Shown: piece by piece, positions 9,718 to 18,445 of the stretch
Layout of the letters: the number at the start of each line of letters is the position of its first letter
How positions within the stretch are numbered: the first letter of the stretch is position 1
Made by a program: the position numbers and the translations under genes
Notes under the pieces: model-generated
Database searches by the model: none
What the model was told of the DNA's origin: nothing
The model's input: the letters and a program-made list of their open reading frames with translations, nothing else
From: Paenibacillus terrae
GTDB lineage: Bacteria; Bacillota; Bacilli; Paenibacillales; Paenibacillaceae
Assembly (NCBI RefSeq): GCF_005217525.1
Contig: NZ_PNXQ01000014.1
Span: 397,353-461,352, forward strand
Length of the DNA stretch: 64,000 nt
Direction of reading: 5' to 3'

Positions 9718-10344
9718 ATGGAAAATCTTGAAAATCTCGAAGATTTCAAGTTGGATGTTTTGAAGGAAGTCGGTAACATTGGTTCGGGGAACGCTGCTAC
9801 AGCGCTCTCCCGACTTCTGAATAAACCGGTTGATATGGGCGTACCTAAAGTACAGATGCTGCCTTTTGAGGAAATTGCCGAAAAGGTTGGTGGGAATGAG
9901 CAGCTTGTCGTTGCTATATTTTTCAGAGTCGAGGGCGAAGCTCCAGGTAATCTCTTTTTCATATTGCAACCCCATGCGGCAAAAAGTCTGCTTTCCCGGC
10001 TTGCGAATATTCCCTCGGATGATGAGGACAGCTTTAACGAAATGGAGCATTCGGCTCTGTCTGAAATCGGTAATATTTTAGCGGGTTCATACTTGTCCTC
10101 GTTGGCCGATTTCACCCGGTTGTCCATGTATCCGACGGTTCCCGCACTAGCTTTGGATATGGCCGGGGCCATTCTCAGCTACGGATTGTTGCAGTTTGGT
10201 CAGATGGGGGATGCAGCCCTGTTGATTGACACAACGTTTCTGGAGGGGCAGAATCAGATTGAGGGTCAATTTTTCCTGATTCCGGATCCAGAATCGTTTG
10301 GTAAAATATTCAGGTCGTTAGGAGTCCCGATGAACGATGATTGA
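9718..10344 (+). CDS. cheC: CheY-P phosphatase CheC
   Basis: CheC dephosphorylates CheY-P and acts with CheD in the Bacillus-type adaptation system. The 208-residue protein has the two family motifs. The first is KEVGNIGSGNAATALS followed by a conserved Pro; the second is SEIGNILAGSYLSSLADF followed by YPTVP. Both phosphatase centres therefore keep the E and N residues. The gene starts 3 bp after cheW and overlaps cheD by 8 nt. Confidence 0.95.
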   Translation: MENLENLEDFKLDVLKEVGNIGSGNAATALSRLLNKPVDMGVPKVQMLPFEEIAEKVGGNEQLVVAIFFRVEGEAPGNLFFILQPHAAKSLLSRLANIPSDDEDSFNEMEHSALSEIGNILAGSYLSSLADFTRLSMYPTVPALALDMAGAILSYGLLQFGQMGDAALLIDTTFLEGQNQIEGQFFLIPDPESFGKIFRSLGVPMNDD

Positions 10345-10834
10345 GGATAAAAGCATCATCAAAGTGGGCATGGCAGACTTGAACGTAACCAGCAATCCAA
10401 ACTCCATTCGTACGACAGGACTTGGTTCCTGCGTCGGATTGACCCTCTACGATCCTCATTTAAAGCTGGCTGGTATGGCACATGTAATGTTACCGTCTTC
10501 AGACATTGCGCGTGAAGGGCAGCTTAACATCGCCAAATATGCCGATACCGCGTTGCCGGAGCTATTTGAGAGGATGCTGAAATTGGGAGCCGAACGCCGC
10601 AGACTGGTCGCCAAAATGGCAGGAGGAGCGCAAATGTTTGCCTTTGCCGGCAGTGGGGACACCATGCGAATTGGTCCGCGCAATGTGGAGTCATGCAAGG
10701 AAATGCTCGTAGATCTCGGTATTCCTCTGCTTGCGGAGGATACAGGTGGTAGTTATGGCCGAACGATTGAGCTGGACTGTGAAACTGGCGTTTTGAATAT
10801 TCGAAGCGTACAAAAAGGTGTAAAGGAATTATAA
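10337..10834 (+). CDS. cheD: Chemoreceptor glutamine deamidase CheD
   Basis: CheD deamidates chemoreceptor glutamines and is regulated by binding CheC. The 165-residue protein has the catalytic Cys in GLGSCVGLTLYD and the His in GMAHVMLPS, followed by the conserved KMAGGAQMF segment and a final GRTIELDCETG. ATG 10337 lies inside the end of cheC (8 nt overlap), which fits the known CheC-CheD complex. Confidence 0.95.
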   Translation: MIEDKSIIKVGMADLNVTSNPNSIRTTGLGSCVGLTLYDPHLKLAGMAHVMLPSSDIAREGQLNIAKYADTALPELFERMLKLGAERRRLVAKMAGGAQMFAFAGSGDTMRIGPRNVESCKEMLVDLGIPLLAEDTGGSYGRTIELDCETGVLNIRSVQKGVKEL

Positions 10835-10836
10835 TC

Positions 10837-11259
10837 ATGTTATTTGGCAGCTTACGCATTAATCTTTGGTCTGGAGTAGTCGGATTTATTCTGACTTTTG
10901 TGTTGTCCACTGGCAGCAATCTGCTGACCACGAGCTTAATTCGTGGCTTGGTCGCTTTCGTTTTTTGGTTCCTGCTTGCATTTGTGCTGCGCTGGACACT
11001 GGGTGTCGTAGCGCGGCCAGATCTGGGTAATGCCCAAAGCCGGGCAAGCTCTCAGGTGGATGGCGTAGGGGGGAATCTGGACCTGACGACACCAGACGAA
11101 GATGAAAACCTGAATGAATTGTTGAAGCCGAAACCAGAGCAGACGGATGGGAAAAACATCGGTTTTGCGCCCTTAAACCCGCCTAAGCTGGTTTCAAACA
11201 AGGACCCTGAAGAATTGGCCAAGGCCGTTCGTCACCTGACAGACAAACAAGGAGGGTGA
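10837..11259 (+). CDS. Small membrane protein of unknown function between cheD and sigD
   Basis: I do not recognise a named family. The 140-residue protein has two hydrophobic segments (about residues 6-25 and 28-50) joined by a short TTSLIRG turn. A polar cytoplasm-type tail of about 85 residues follows, rich in Asp, Glu, Pro and Lys. It starts 3 bp after the cheD stop with AAGGA upstream, and its stop overlaps the ribosome site of sigD, so it belongs to the fla/che operon. B. subtilis has no gene between cheD and sigD, so this is a lineage-type insertion. Confidence 0.85.
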   Translation: MLFGSLRINLWSGVVGFILTFVLSTGSNLLTTSLIRGLVAFVFWFLLAFVLRWTLGVVARPDLGNAQSRASSQVDGVGGNLDLTTPDEDENLNELLKPKPEQTDGKNIGFAPLNPPKLVSNKDPEELAKAVRHLTDKQGG

Positions 11260-11264
11260 AGCCG

Positions 11265-12053
11265 ATGAACGAGCGAAAAGCCGCTCATTTAAACCATTCC
11301 GAACTGTGGGAGCAATGGAAAGAACACGGTGACAAGGAAGCGAAAAAGCAGCTAATTGAAAAGTACCTCCATATTGTGGAGTATGTGTCGGGACGCCTTG
11401 CAGTAGGTTTGCCTAAAAATGTATCTAAAGATGACCTGGCCAGTAACGGTGTCATGGGCTTGATAGATGCTCTTGAAAAGTTTGACTATGAACGTGGTTT
11501 GCAGTTTGAGACTTATGCTTCCTGGCGCGTTCGAGGAGCGATTTTGGATGGTCTTCGCCAGGGAGATTGGGTTCCACGCTCGGTCAGGGAAAAAGCGAAA
11601 AAAATTGAGGATGCCTATCAGCATCTGGAGCAGAGATACTTGCGCACAGTAAGTGATGAAGAGATGAGCCATTATTTGGACGTCTCTGAAAAAGAGTTTC
11701 AAAATATGATCCAGGAGGTCGCCGTTATGTCGATCGTTTCACTGGAGGACCCGATCCGCGAAGAAGAATCGGAGACACGACTTTCCCTTTTAGTGGATGA
11801 AAAGGCGAAAAACCCGGATCACAAGGTCAATGAATTTACACTTCGTGATGCCCTTGCACAAGGCATTGACAAATTGACTGAAAAAGAACGTATCGTTGTT
11901 TCTTTATTGTATTACGAGGATTTGTCTCTCAGTGAAATTGCTGAGGTCATGTCCCTTTCCCCTTCGCGTATTTCACAACTACATTCCAAAGCCATATTGC
12001 GGCTGAGGGCAACACTGGACAAACAGCGGGATCTGCTAATGCGTAAAGATTAA
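11265..12053 (+). CDS. sigD: RNA polymerase sigma factor SigD (FliA/WhiG family)
   Basis: SigD directs transcription of late flagellar, motility and autolysin genes. Region 2 (DLASNGVMGLIDALEKFD, FETYASWRVRGAILD, then VPRSVREKAK), region 3 (about 110-165) and region 4 (LSEIAEVMSLSPSRISQ, with KAILRLR) are all present in the 262-residue protein. ATG 11265 is chosen because GGAGG (11251-11255) lies 9 nt upstream; the in-frame GTG at 11256 touches that site. It follows the small membrane gene directly and precedes a DUF342 gene. Confidence 0.96.
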   Translation: MNERKAAHLNHSELWEQWKEHGDKEAKKQLIEKYLHIVEYVSGRLAVGLPKNVSKDDLASNGVMGLIDALEKFDYERGLQFETYASWRVRGAILDGLRQGDWVPRSVREKAKKIEDAYQHLEQRYLRTVSDEEMSHYLDVSEKEFQNMIQEVAVMSIVSLEDPIREEESETRLSLLVDEKAKNPDHKVNEFTLRDALAQGIDKLTEKERIVVSLLYYEDLSLSEIAEVMSLSPSRISQLHSKAILRLRATLDKQRDLLMRKD

Positions 12054-12098
12054 ACGTACGGGAGGTTACAGTAACAGTTAGACGGAAGGAGCACCCCT

Positions 12099-13508
12099 GT
12101 GGAGAAGCACTATGCTTTGGACCAGTATTTAAAAGTGGTCGTCTCACCCGATAAACTTAGCGCTTATTTGGAGTTTGCTAAACGTGAAGAAGGCTTTTCC
12201 TGTTCTGTAGAAGAATTGGAGCGTTTCCTGAGCAGCCAAAAAATAAGTCATGGTTTGATTAATAATGAGATTTACTCGTTTGTGGCAAGATCGGAAGATT
12301 ATTTCTTCACCAAATTGCTGATTGCTGAGGGAACACCGCCAGTTCATGGTAAGGACGGAAAAATTAATTTGGCTGAAGTTGTGACCGGTGAAGATGCACG
12401 TAAGCCGCTCGAAACCTTGGATGGACGAGTGGACTATAAAGAATTGACGCGTTTAAAAAATGTAAAGCGTGGACAACTGATTGCCGAGCGGATTGATCCA
12501 TTGCCGGGTGTACCTGGTATTGCCGTCACGGGAGAGGAAATTCCATATCTTCAAGGCAAAGAGGCACGTTTTAAAGTAGGGAAAAATGTAGTTGTTCATC
12601 CAGAAGGTGTTGCAATGTACGCAGCTATCGATGGATTGGTGACTACGACTGAAAAGGGTAAGCTCAATGTGTTTCCCGTATATGAAGTGAACGGGGATGT
12701 GGATTATAGCGTCGGCAACATTGATTTTGTTGGAACCGTCGTCATTCGTGGTAATGTCCTGACAGGTTTCCGTATTCGGGCGGCTGGAGACATTCGTGTT
12801 ATCGGCGGTGTGGAAGGCGCTGAATTGGATGCGGAAGGCTCAGTCGACATTAGTGGTGGTATTATTGGATACCATAAGGGGTATGTGAAAGCTGCGCAAA
12901 ATGTGAAATGCTCCTTTATACAGGATGGTAACGTGATTGCCGGTGGCGATATCCTTGTATCCCAAAGCATCATGCATTCCCAGATCAAAGCCAGTAAGAA
13001 TGTACTTTGCGGAGGGGCTAAAGGACTCATCGTAGGTGGTAGTGTACAAGCTGGTGAAAAAGTGGTGGCGCGCACCATTGGTAATACGATGTCTACGGCC
13101 ACTATAATCGAAGTAGGTGTATTACCGGAGCTTCGAGATGAATTGACTGAACTCCGAGCACGTTTGAAGCAACAAACAGACAGTCAGGATAAGACCAATA
13201 AGGCGCTCACCATACTGGATCAGCTTGCTGCTACTGGACAGCTTGCCCCTGAAAGAATGGCGATGCGAATCAAGCTGACATCTACTAAAAAATCAAATGA
13301 CAACGAGCTTCTGGAAACTAAATCAAGAATGCTGGAGATCGAACGAACTTTGGAAGATACAACCCGCGCGCGGGTAGAAGTCAAAAACGTTATTTACGGC
13401 GGCTCTAAAATAGTTATCGGCAGATATACAAAATTTATTAAAGATTCGGTGGAAAGAATGGCGTTTTATTATCATGAGGGTGATATCAGTATGTCCTCCT
13501 CCGTGTAA
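12099..13508 (+). CDS. FapA / DUF342 family flagellar-assembly-associated protein
   Basis: The 469-residue protein matches the DUF342 (FapA) family. It has an N-terminal region of about 150 residues, then a central parallel-beta segment of Gly-spaced repeats (VIRGNV, IRAAGDIRVIGGVEGA, VDISGGIIG, VIAGGDILVSQSIMHS, about residues 190-340). A coiled-coil of about 340-430 and a short FapA-type end (KNVIYGGSKIVIG) follow. GTG 12099 follows AAGGAG. FapA in Vibrio affects flagellar assembly and polar positioning of a phosphotransferase protein; the role here is inferred from family and operon position. Confidence 0.85.
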   Translation: MEKHYALDQYLKVVVSPDKLSAYLEFAKREEGFSCSVEELERFLSSQKISHGLINNEIYSFVARSEDYFFTKLLIAEGTPPVHGKDGKINLAEVVTGEDARKPLETLDGRVDYKELTRLKNVKRGQLIAERIDPLPGVPGIAVTGEEIPYLQGKEARFKVGKNVVVHPEGVAMYAAIDGLVTTTEKGKLNVFPVYEVNGDVDYSVGNIDFVGTVVIRGNVLTGFRIRAAGDIRVIGGVEGAELDAEGSVDISGGIIGYHKGYVKAAQNVKCSFIQDGNVIAGGDILVSQSIMHSQIKASKNVLCGGAKGLIVGGSVQAGEKVVARTIGNTMSTATIIEVGVLPELRDELTELRARLKQQTDSQDKTNKALTILDQLAATGQLAPERMAMRIKLTSTKKSNDNELLETKSRMLEIERTLEDTTRARVEVKNVIYGGSKIVIGRYTKFIKDSVERMAFYYHEGDISMSSSV

Positions 13509-13584
13509 TCTGGCACAGGGATAACGAGTTTCCTTATTCCTCGGAAAACAGATACGGATGCCCAATCGGAAAGGGTGTGGTCCA

Positions 13585-13905
13585 ATGAGCTTGAAAGCTG
13601 TTGAATTACAAGTCGCCGTACCTCGTACCAGTGAAGCGGGTAAGTATCAAAGTGAATACCAGCAACGTCCGATGAATGAGCAAGCGTTGTTAGGGCAAAA
13701 GACCGAGCAGGAGACGGAGAAGATTCGCCAGCGAAGCAGTGCGGTGGATGAATCTGCCGAAACATTCGTCGGTGAGAGGGAAAATGGAGGGCAGGGTAGT
13801 AATACTTCCGGCCAGAGCCGATCTCAATCCGGTGAGAATGAACTGCCAAAGGAGCATCCTGCAGAGCATCCATACAAGGGACATCATATAGATTTTTCGC
13901 TCTGA
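13585..13905 (+). CDS. Small hydrophilic protein of unknown function in the flagellar operon
   Basis: I do not recognise a characterised family. The 106-residue protein starts MSLKAVELQVAVPRTSEAGK and is otherwise polar and low in complexity, rich in Gln, Glu, Ser and Gly, and probably disordered after residue 25. ATG 13585 is preferred because GGAAAGGGTG lies just upstream; an in-frame ATG at 13558 has no good ribosome site. The conserved-looking N-terminus and disordered tail suggest a small partner protein, but no function can be assigned. Confidence 0.7.
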   Translation: MSLKAVELQVAVPRTSEAGKYQSEYQQRPMNEQALLGQKTEQETEKIRQRSSAVDESAETFVGERENGGQGSNTSGQSRSQSGENELPKEHPAEHPYKGHHIDFSL

Positions 13906-13946
13906 TCCGACAGGTCGAGTAGCGTTATAAAAGGAGACGATGGGCA

Positions 13947-14573
13947 GTGGATCAACCATGGATATATATTGTTCTGCTGGGCGCCGTAGCTGTTGTCTAC
14001 GCCTGGCTGCTGCCGAAGCGGCAGGCAGGCAGGGGAACAGAAGAGGCCGTCGTCCAAAAGGTTGAGGCCACCTTGGAGCAATATATGGCCGATATTGAAA
14101 ACGGCAATGATGAGCTGATTGAGCTAGTATCCGGCATAAAGCAGGAATATGCAGTTAAACAGGCCTCATTGCAGGAGCAAGTGGCTGAGCTTCGGAAGCG
14201 AATTGTGGAGCTAGAACGCCAAGCTGCGATTGCTTCAGTTTCTACACAGACAGTGCCTGGATCTGAGGTACAACTACATACAGGTACTCCGCATCAGGCG
14301 GTGGCAGCTTATGGTCAGTTCCGCAATGCGCAGACTGTTATTCCCATACAGGCAGAACAGTCTGACGCTTCTATTGTAGCTGTGGAAGACCAGACCCCGT
14401 TGCAAGAGGCTGAGACTGAAGCTCAGCAGGAATCTATCCGTGAGCGTTATCAGGAACTGTTCGAGCTGTATGAGCAGGGCAAATCGGTGGATTACATTGC
14501 TAAGCAATCAGGCATCCAACGGGGCGAGGTACAGCTCATATTACAATTGGCGGAAAGGGAGGACCTGACGTGA
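13947..14573 (+). CDS. SwrB-like membrane-anchored protein with coiled coil and C-terminal helix-turn-helix-like end
   Basis: The 208-residue protein has one N-terminal membrane segment (about residues 4-21), a charged coiled coil (about 30-90), an Ala/Gln-rich linker, and a C-terminal segment (about 165-208). That segment contains YEQGKSVDYIAKQSGIQRGEV and looks like a helix-turn-helix. This layout and its position after sigD resemble SwrB (YlxL) of B. subtilis, which promotes flagellar export-gate assembly. GTG 13947 has AAGGAG 10 nt upstream. The similarity is of architecture and location, so the SwrB link is an inference. Its stop overlaps the next start. Confidence 0.75.
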   Translation: MDQPWIYIVLLGAVAVVYAWLLPKRQAGRGTEEAVVQKVEATLEQYMADIENGNDELIELVSGIKQEYAVKQASLQEQVAELRKRIVELERQAAIASVSTQTVPGSEVQLHTGTPHQAVAAYGQFRNAQTVIPIQAEQSDASIVAVEDQTPLQEAETEAQQESIRERYQELFELYEQGKSVDYIAKQSGIQRGEVQLILQLAEREDLT

Positions 14574-15217
14574 TCAAAAATCGTTCATTCATGCTCGGCA
14601 TGGGCACCGGACTTATTACAGGCGCACTACTGCTGCAATTGGCGATGATCGGTCAGGGTCAATCGCAGCCGTCTTCAGCGGACCCAAAAAACATGACACG
14701 TGAGCAATTGGATGAGGCGGCAGCCAGACTGAATCTTCAAATCAGTGAGAGTTCTGATCCGAAGATGACAGAAGAGGAATGGCGTAACAAGGTGATCAAG
14801 GAAGGCAATAAAACACCGGTTGCCCCCAAAAAGGCAGAAGCTGCGCAAATTCCGTCGACACCAAAGACTCCTGCCAGCAGAACGCCTTCGGCTACTTCTA
14901 AGCCTTCAGCAAGCACGTCTCCACTCCAAAGTCCGGATAAGCCGCAAACTAAAGGTTCGATTGCTACGACTACTCCAGATACCCCCAAACAGCCATCCAC
15001 TCCGCAAGTGCAATATCGCATTGCATCCGGAAGCAATTTGAGGAGTGTGGCATCTGGTTTGCAGAAGGCAGGCATCGTATCGGATGCCAGTGCGTTTGAG
15101 GCTGAGGCTAAGGCTCAAAAAATCAATACCAAAATCCGTACTGGTACCTACGAGTTTGCCAAGGGTGAGGATTTTGGTTCTATCATTACTAAAATTACAA
15201 AGAAGCCGTCCAACTGA
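14570..15217 (+). CDS. MltG/YceG-like protein lacking the catalytic domain
   Basis: The 215-residue protein has an N-terminal membrane/signal segment (about residues 8-27), a Pro/Thr/Ser-rich linker (about 75-145), and a C-terminal domain. That domain reads YRIASGSNLRSVASGLQKAG, then INTKIRTGTYEF, which resembles the LysM-like N-terminal part of the lytic transglycosylase MltG. Full MltG is about 340 residues with a catalytic Glu in its C-terminal half, which is absent here. The GTG start overlaps the previous stop (GTGA). It may bind peptidoglycan without cutting it. Confidence 0.75.
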   Translation: MIKNRSFMLGMGTGLITGALLLQLAMIGQGQSQPSSADPKNMTREQLDEAAARLNLQISESSDPKMTEEEWRNKVIKEGNKTPVAPKKAEAAQIPSTPKTPASRTPSATSKPSASTSPLQSPDKPQTKGSIATTTPDTPKQPSTPQVQYRIASGSNLRSVASGLQKAGIVSDASAFEAEAKAQKINTKIRTGTYEFAKGEDFGSIITKITKKPSN

Positions 15218-15260
15218 CCGTGATCTGGAAAGTGGGCGGCATTATTTTTCGCTTAAAAGC

Positions 15261-15311
15261 TCGACAGGAGGGAATAACCAGTCACCTTTCGCGCTTATCC
15301 TCCTATTGTCG
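15261..15311. repeat. Inverted repeat before the rpsB promoter
   Basis: TCGACAGGAGG (15261-15271) and CCTCCTATTGTCGA (15299-15311 region) form an interrupted inverted repeat with a loop of about 27 nt, ending about 10 bp before the rpsB -35 box. No T-run follows the second arm, so it is not a clear terminator. It may end the flagellar transcript weakly or act as a DNA site. Confidence 0.4.
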
Positions 15312-15320
15312 AAAAGTTAG

Positions 15321-15349
15321 TTGCAACGCTGCGGGTGTTATGGTATATT
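15321..15349 (+). promoter_or_regulatory. Sigma-A promoter of rpsB
   Basis: The -35 box is TTGCAA (15321-15326), the spacer is 17 bp, and the -10 box is TATATT (15344-15349) with an extended TGG directly before it. This is a strong vegetative promoter placed about 120 bp before rpsB. Confidence 0.8.
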
Positions 15350-15355
15350 AATTGA

Positions 15356-15475
15356 CGGTGTTAAAAACGCACGTCGATTAATTTTGTAAAGGGTGCTTTC
15401 CAAATGGAAAGTCTTTGCGAGAAATGATTTCGGCGGAGGACACACAAAAAAACCAAACTTAGGAGGTGTGTGAAG
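15356..15475 (+). promoter_or_regulatory. rpsB 5' leader, possible S2-binding control region
   Basis: The transcribed leader of about 120 nt contains a perfect hairpin with arms CTTTCC (15396-15401) and GGAAAG (15406-15411) around an AAAT loop. A purine-rich stretch follows, and AGGAGG at 15461-15466. Ribosomal protein S2 operons often carry autogenous leaders, so control by S2 is plausible but unproven here. Confidence 0.45.
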
Positions 15476-16174
15476 ATGGCAGTAATCTCCATGAAACAGC
15501 TTTTGGAAGCTGGGGTTCACTTTGGTCACCAAACACGTCGCTGGAACCCGAAAATGGATCGTTATATCTTCACTGAAAGAAACGGTATTTACATCATTGA
15601 CTTGCAAAAGACAGTGAAAAAGGTTGAGGAAGCTTACAACTTCGTAAAAAGCATTGCAGCTGAGAATGGTACAATTCTGTTCGTAGGCACGAAGAAACAA
15701 GCACAAGATTCCGTTAAAGAAGAGGCAGCACGCGCTGGTCAATTCTATATCAACCAACGTTGGTTGGGCGGTACGCTGACTAACTTCCAAACTATTCAAA
15801 AACGTATTGATCGTTTGAAACAACTGGAAGCTTGGGAAGAAGACGGTACATTCGCTGTACTTCCTAAAAAAGAAGTTATCATTCTCCGTAAAGAGAAAGA
15901 TCGTCTTGAAAAATTCTTGGGCGGAATCAAAAACATGAAGGGCCTTCCAAGCGCTCTGTTCATCATTGATCCACGCAAAGAACGCATCGCGGTTGCTGAA
16001 GCTCGCAAATTGGGTATCCCAATCGTGGGTATCGTTGATACAAACTGCGATCCAGACGAAATTGACTATGTTATCCCAGGTAATGACGACGCGATCCGCG
16101 CTGTTAAATTGCTGACAGGTAAAATGGCTGATGCAGTTATGGAAGCAAACCAAGGCGAAGAAACTACAGCATAA
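15476..16174 (+). CDS. rpsB: Small ribosomal subunit protein uS2
   Basis: Ribosomal protein S2 binds the 30S head-body junction. The 232-residue protein starts [27 protein letters not shown], the family N-terminus, and contains [21 protein letters not shown] and [17 protein letters not shown] 15476 is chosen over the in-frame GTG at 15470 because AGGAGG at 15461-15466 gives proper spacing and the protein matches the usual N-terminus. Codon use is markedly that of a highly expressed gene. A terminator-like hairpin separates it from tsf. Confidence 0.98.
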   Translation: MAVISMKQLLEAGVHFGHQTRRWNPKMDRYIFTERNGIYIIDLQKTVKKVEEAYNFVKSIAAENGTILFVGTKKQAQDSVKEEAARAGQFYINQRWLGGTLTNFQTIQKRIDRLKQLEAWEEDGTFAVLPKKEVIILRKEKDRLEKFLGGIKNMKGLPSALFIIDPRKERIAVAEARKLGIPIVGIVDTNCDPDEIDYVIPGNDDAIRAVKLLTGKMADAVMEANQGEETTA

Positions 16175-16209
16175 TATTTCCTTACGGAAATACCTATATG
16201 AATTAAATG

Positions 16210-16254
16210 AAAAGGGTGGTTGGCAGGTGTATAACCTCTCACTACCCTTTTTTT
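16210..16254 (+). terminator. Intrinsic terminator/attenuator between rpsB and tsf
   Basis: AAAAGGGTGGT (16210-16220) pairs with ACTACCCTTTT (16241-16251), followed by a run of seven or more T residues. As tsf has no clear promoter of its own, partial termination probably sets the S2 to EF-Ts ratio. Confidence 0.75.
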
Positions 16255-16306
16255 AAGGAATAAAGCTTGTGTACACCACTGAAAATCAAATTTGGAGGGA
16301 ATTAAT

Positions 16307-16957
16307 ATGGCAGTTAATGCTAGCGCAGTAAAAGAGCTTCGTGAAAAAACAGGCGCAGGAATGCTGGATTGTAAAAAAGCGCTTGAAGAAGCAAACGGTG
16401 ATTTGACAAAAGCAGTTGAAGTTCTGCGTGAAAAAGGACTTGCAGCTGCAGCGAACAAAGCAGGCCGTATCGCTACTGAAGGCGTTGTTGAATCCTACAT
16501 CCATGCTGGCGGCCGTATCGGCGTACTGGTAGAAGTAAACTGCGAAACAGACTTCGTAGCTAAAACAGACCAGTTCAGAGATTTTGTGCGTGACATCGCT
16601 ATGCATATCGCTGCATCAAACCCTCGTTATGTTCGTCGCGAAGAAGTGCCACAGGAAGAGATCGAAAAAGAAAAAGAAATCCTGAAAGCACAAGCTTTGA
16701 ACGAAGGCAAACCAGAAAAAATCGTTGAGAAAATGGTTGAAGGCCGCATCGGTAAATTCTATGAAGAGTTCTGCCTGTTAGAGCAATCTTTCATTAAAGA
16801 TCCGGACAAAACAATCTCCACACTCATCAACGAAAAAATCAGCACCATTGGTGAAAACATTTCTTTGCGTCGTTTTGTTCGTTTTGAACTGGGCGAAGGT
16901 TTGGAGAAAAAAGAAGACAACTTCTACGAAGAAGTTATGTCTCAAGTGAAGCAATAA
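16307..16957 (+). CDS. tsf: Elongation factor Ts
   Basis: EF-Ts exchanges GDP for GTP on EF-Tu. The 216-residue protein has the signature [21 protein letters not shown] at the N-terminus (UBA domain) and the core motif [11 protein letters not shown]. It is the short Firmicute-type form, compared with about 290 residues in B. subtilis. ATG 16307 is the canonical start ([11 protein letters not shown]) with TTGGAGGG upstream; an in-frame TTG at 16292 lies before the ribosome site. It follows rpsB and precedes pyrH, each across a hairpin. Confidence 0.97.
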   Translation: MAVNASAVKELREKTGAGMLDCKKALEEANGDLTKAVEVLREKGLAAAANKAGRIATEGVVESYIHAGGRIGVLVEVNCETDFVAKTDQFRDFVRDIAMHIAASNPRYVRREEVPQEEIEKEKEILKAQALNEGKPEKIVEKMVEGRIGKFYEEFCLLEQSFIKDPDKTISTLINEKISTIGENISLRRFVRFELGEGLEKKEDNFYEEVMSQVKQ

Positions 16958-16999
16958 TTACCAACGAACGGTAATTGCATACGGAAAGAGCAAAGAAAT

Positions 17000-17024
17000 G
17001 GAACACATCAGTGTTCCTTTTCTT
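17000..17024 (+). terminator. Intrinsic terminator after tsf
   Basis: A perfect stem, GGAACAC (17000-17006) with GTGTTCC (17011-17017) around ATCA, is followed by TTTTCTT. A second small hairpin (ACAGGA/TCCTGT, 17028-17045) follows before pyrH. Confidence 0.7.
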
Positions 17025-17058
17025 GCAACAGGACATCTATCCTGTACATACAATATAG

Positions 17059-17807
<749 letters not shown>

Positions 17808-17808
<1 letters not shown>

Positions 17809-18362
17809 TGCCACAATCTGTTAAAAAGAGCGCTGAAGAGCGCATGCATAAAGCCATTCAGTCGTTGCAGCGGGATCTTGCATCTTTACGCGCTGGTCGA
17901 GCGACTCCAGCTCTACTGGATCGCGTTCAGGTTGAGTATTACGGTGCAATGACTCCGGTCAATCAGTTAGCTAATGTAAATACACCGGACAGCCGGACTC
18001 TGATGATTCAGCCTTGGGATAAATCCTCCCTAGCCGACATTGAGCGTGCTATCCAAAAATCCGATCTGGGTTTGACTCCTTCCAATGACGGAAATACTAT
18101 TCGTCTCAGTATTCCTGCATTGACAGAAGAACGCAGAACGGATCTGGTGAAGCTGACGAAAAAAAACGGCGAAGAAGCGAAGGTTGCCATTCGTAACATT
18201 CGTCGCGATGCGAACGATGATATTAAAAAAATGGAGAAAACTGATATTTCCGAGGATGAATCCCGCAAGTATCAGGAAGAAATCCAGAAAACAACCGATA
18301 AATTTATTGCCGAAGTGGATAAAATTTTGGCTGCAAAAGAAAAAGAAATTATGGAAGTATAA
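17808..18362 (+). CDS. frr: Ribosome recycling factor
   Basis: RRF with EF-G splits post-termination ribosomes. The 184-residue protein has the family length and motifs: [47 protein letters not shown] and a long helical hairpin ([12 protein letters not shown]). The ATG shares its A with the pyrH stop, so it is translationally coupled. A terminator hairpin begins at its stop codon. Confidence 0.98.
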
Positions 18363-18404
18363 GAGACTGGTAGCCCCTCCCTTACGGTGGGGTTTGTCTC
18401 TTTT
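18361..18404 (+). terminator. Intrinsic terminator after frr
   Basis: AAGAGAC (18361-18367) pairs with GTCTCTT (18396-18402), with an inner GCCCC/GGGGT stem and a TTTT tail. It separates the ribosome-recycling block from uppS and may only partly terminate, as no strong promoter is seen before uppS. Confidence 0.7.
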
Positions 18405-18445
18405 AAGCCTGAGGCACATTTTCAGAGAATGCTGGAGGAACTGGA

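Noticed and set aside
12065..12075. Short palindrome GTTAC-A-GTAAC before the FapA gene
   Set aside because: Five-bp arms are expected by chance in a window of this size, and nothing else marks it as an operator.
15338..16153. A 271-residue open frame on the minus strand across rpsB
   Set aside because: It is antisense to a highly expressed ribosomal gene and its promoter; its composition is that of a reverse complement.
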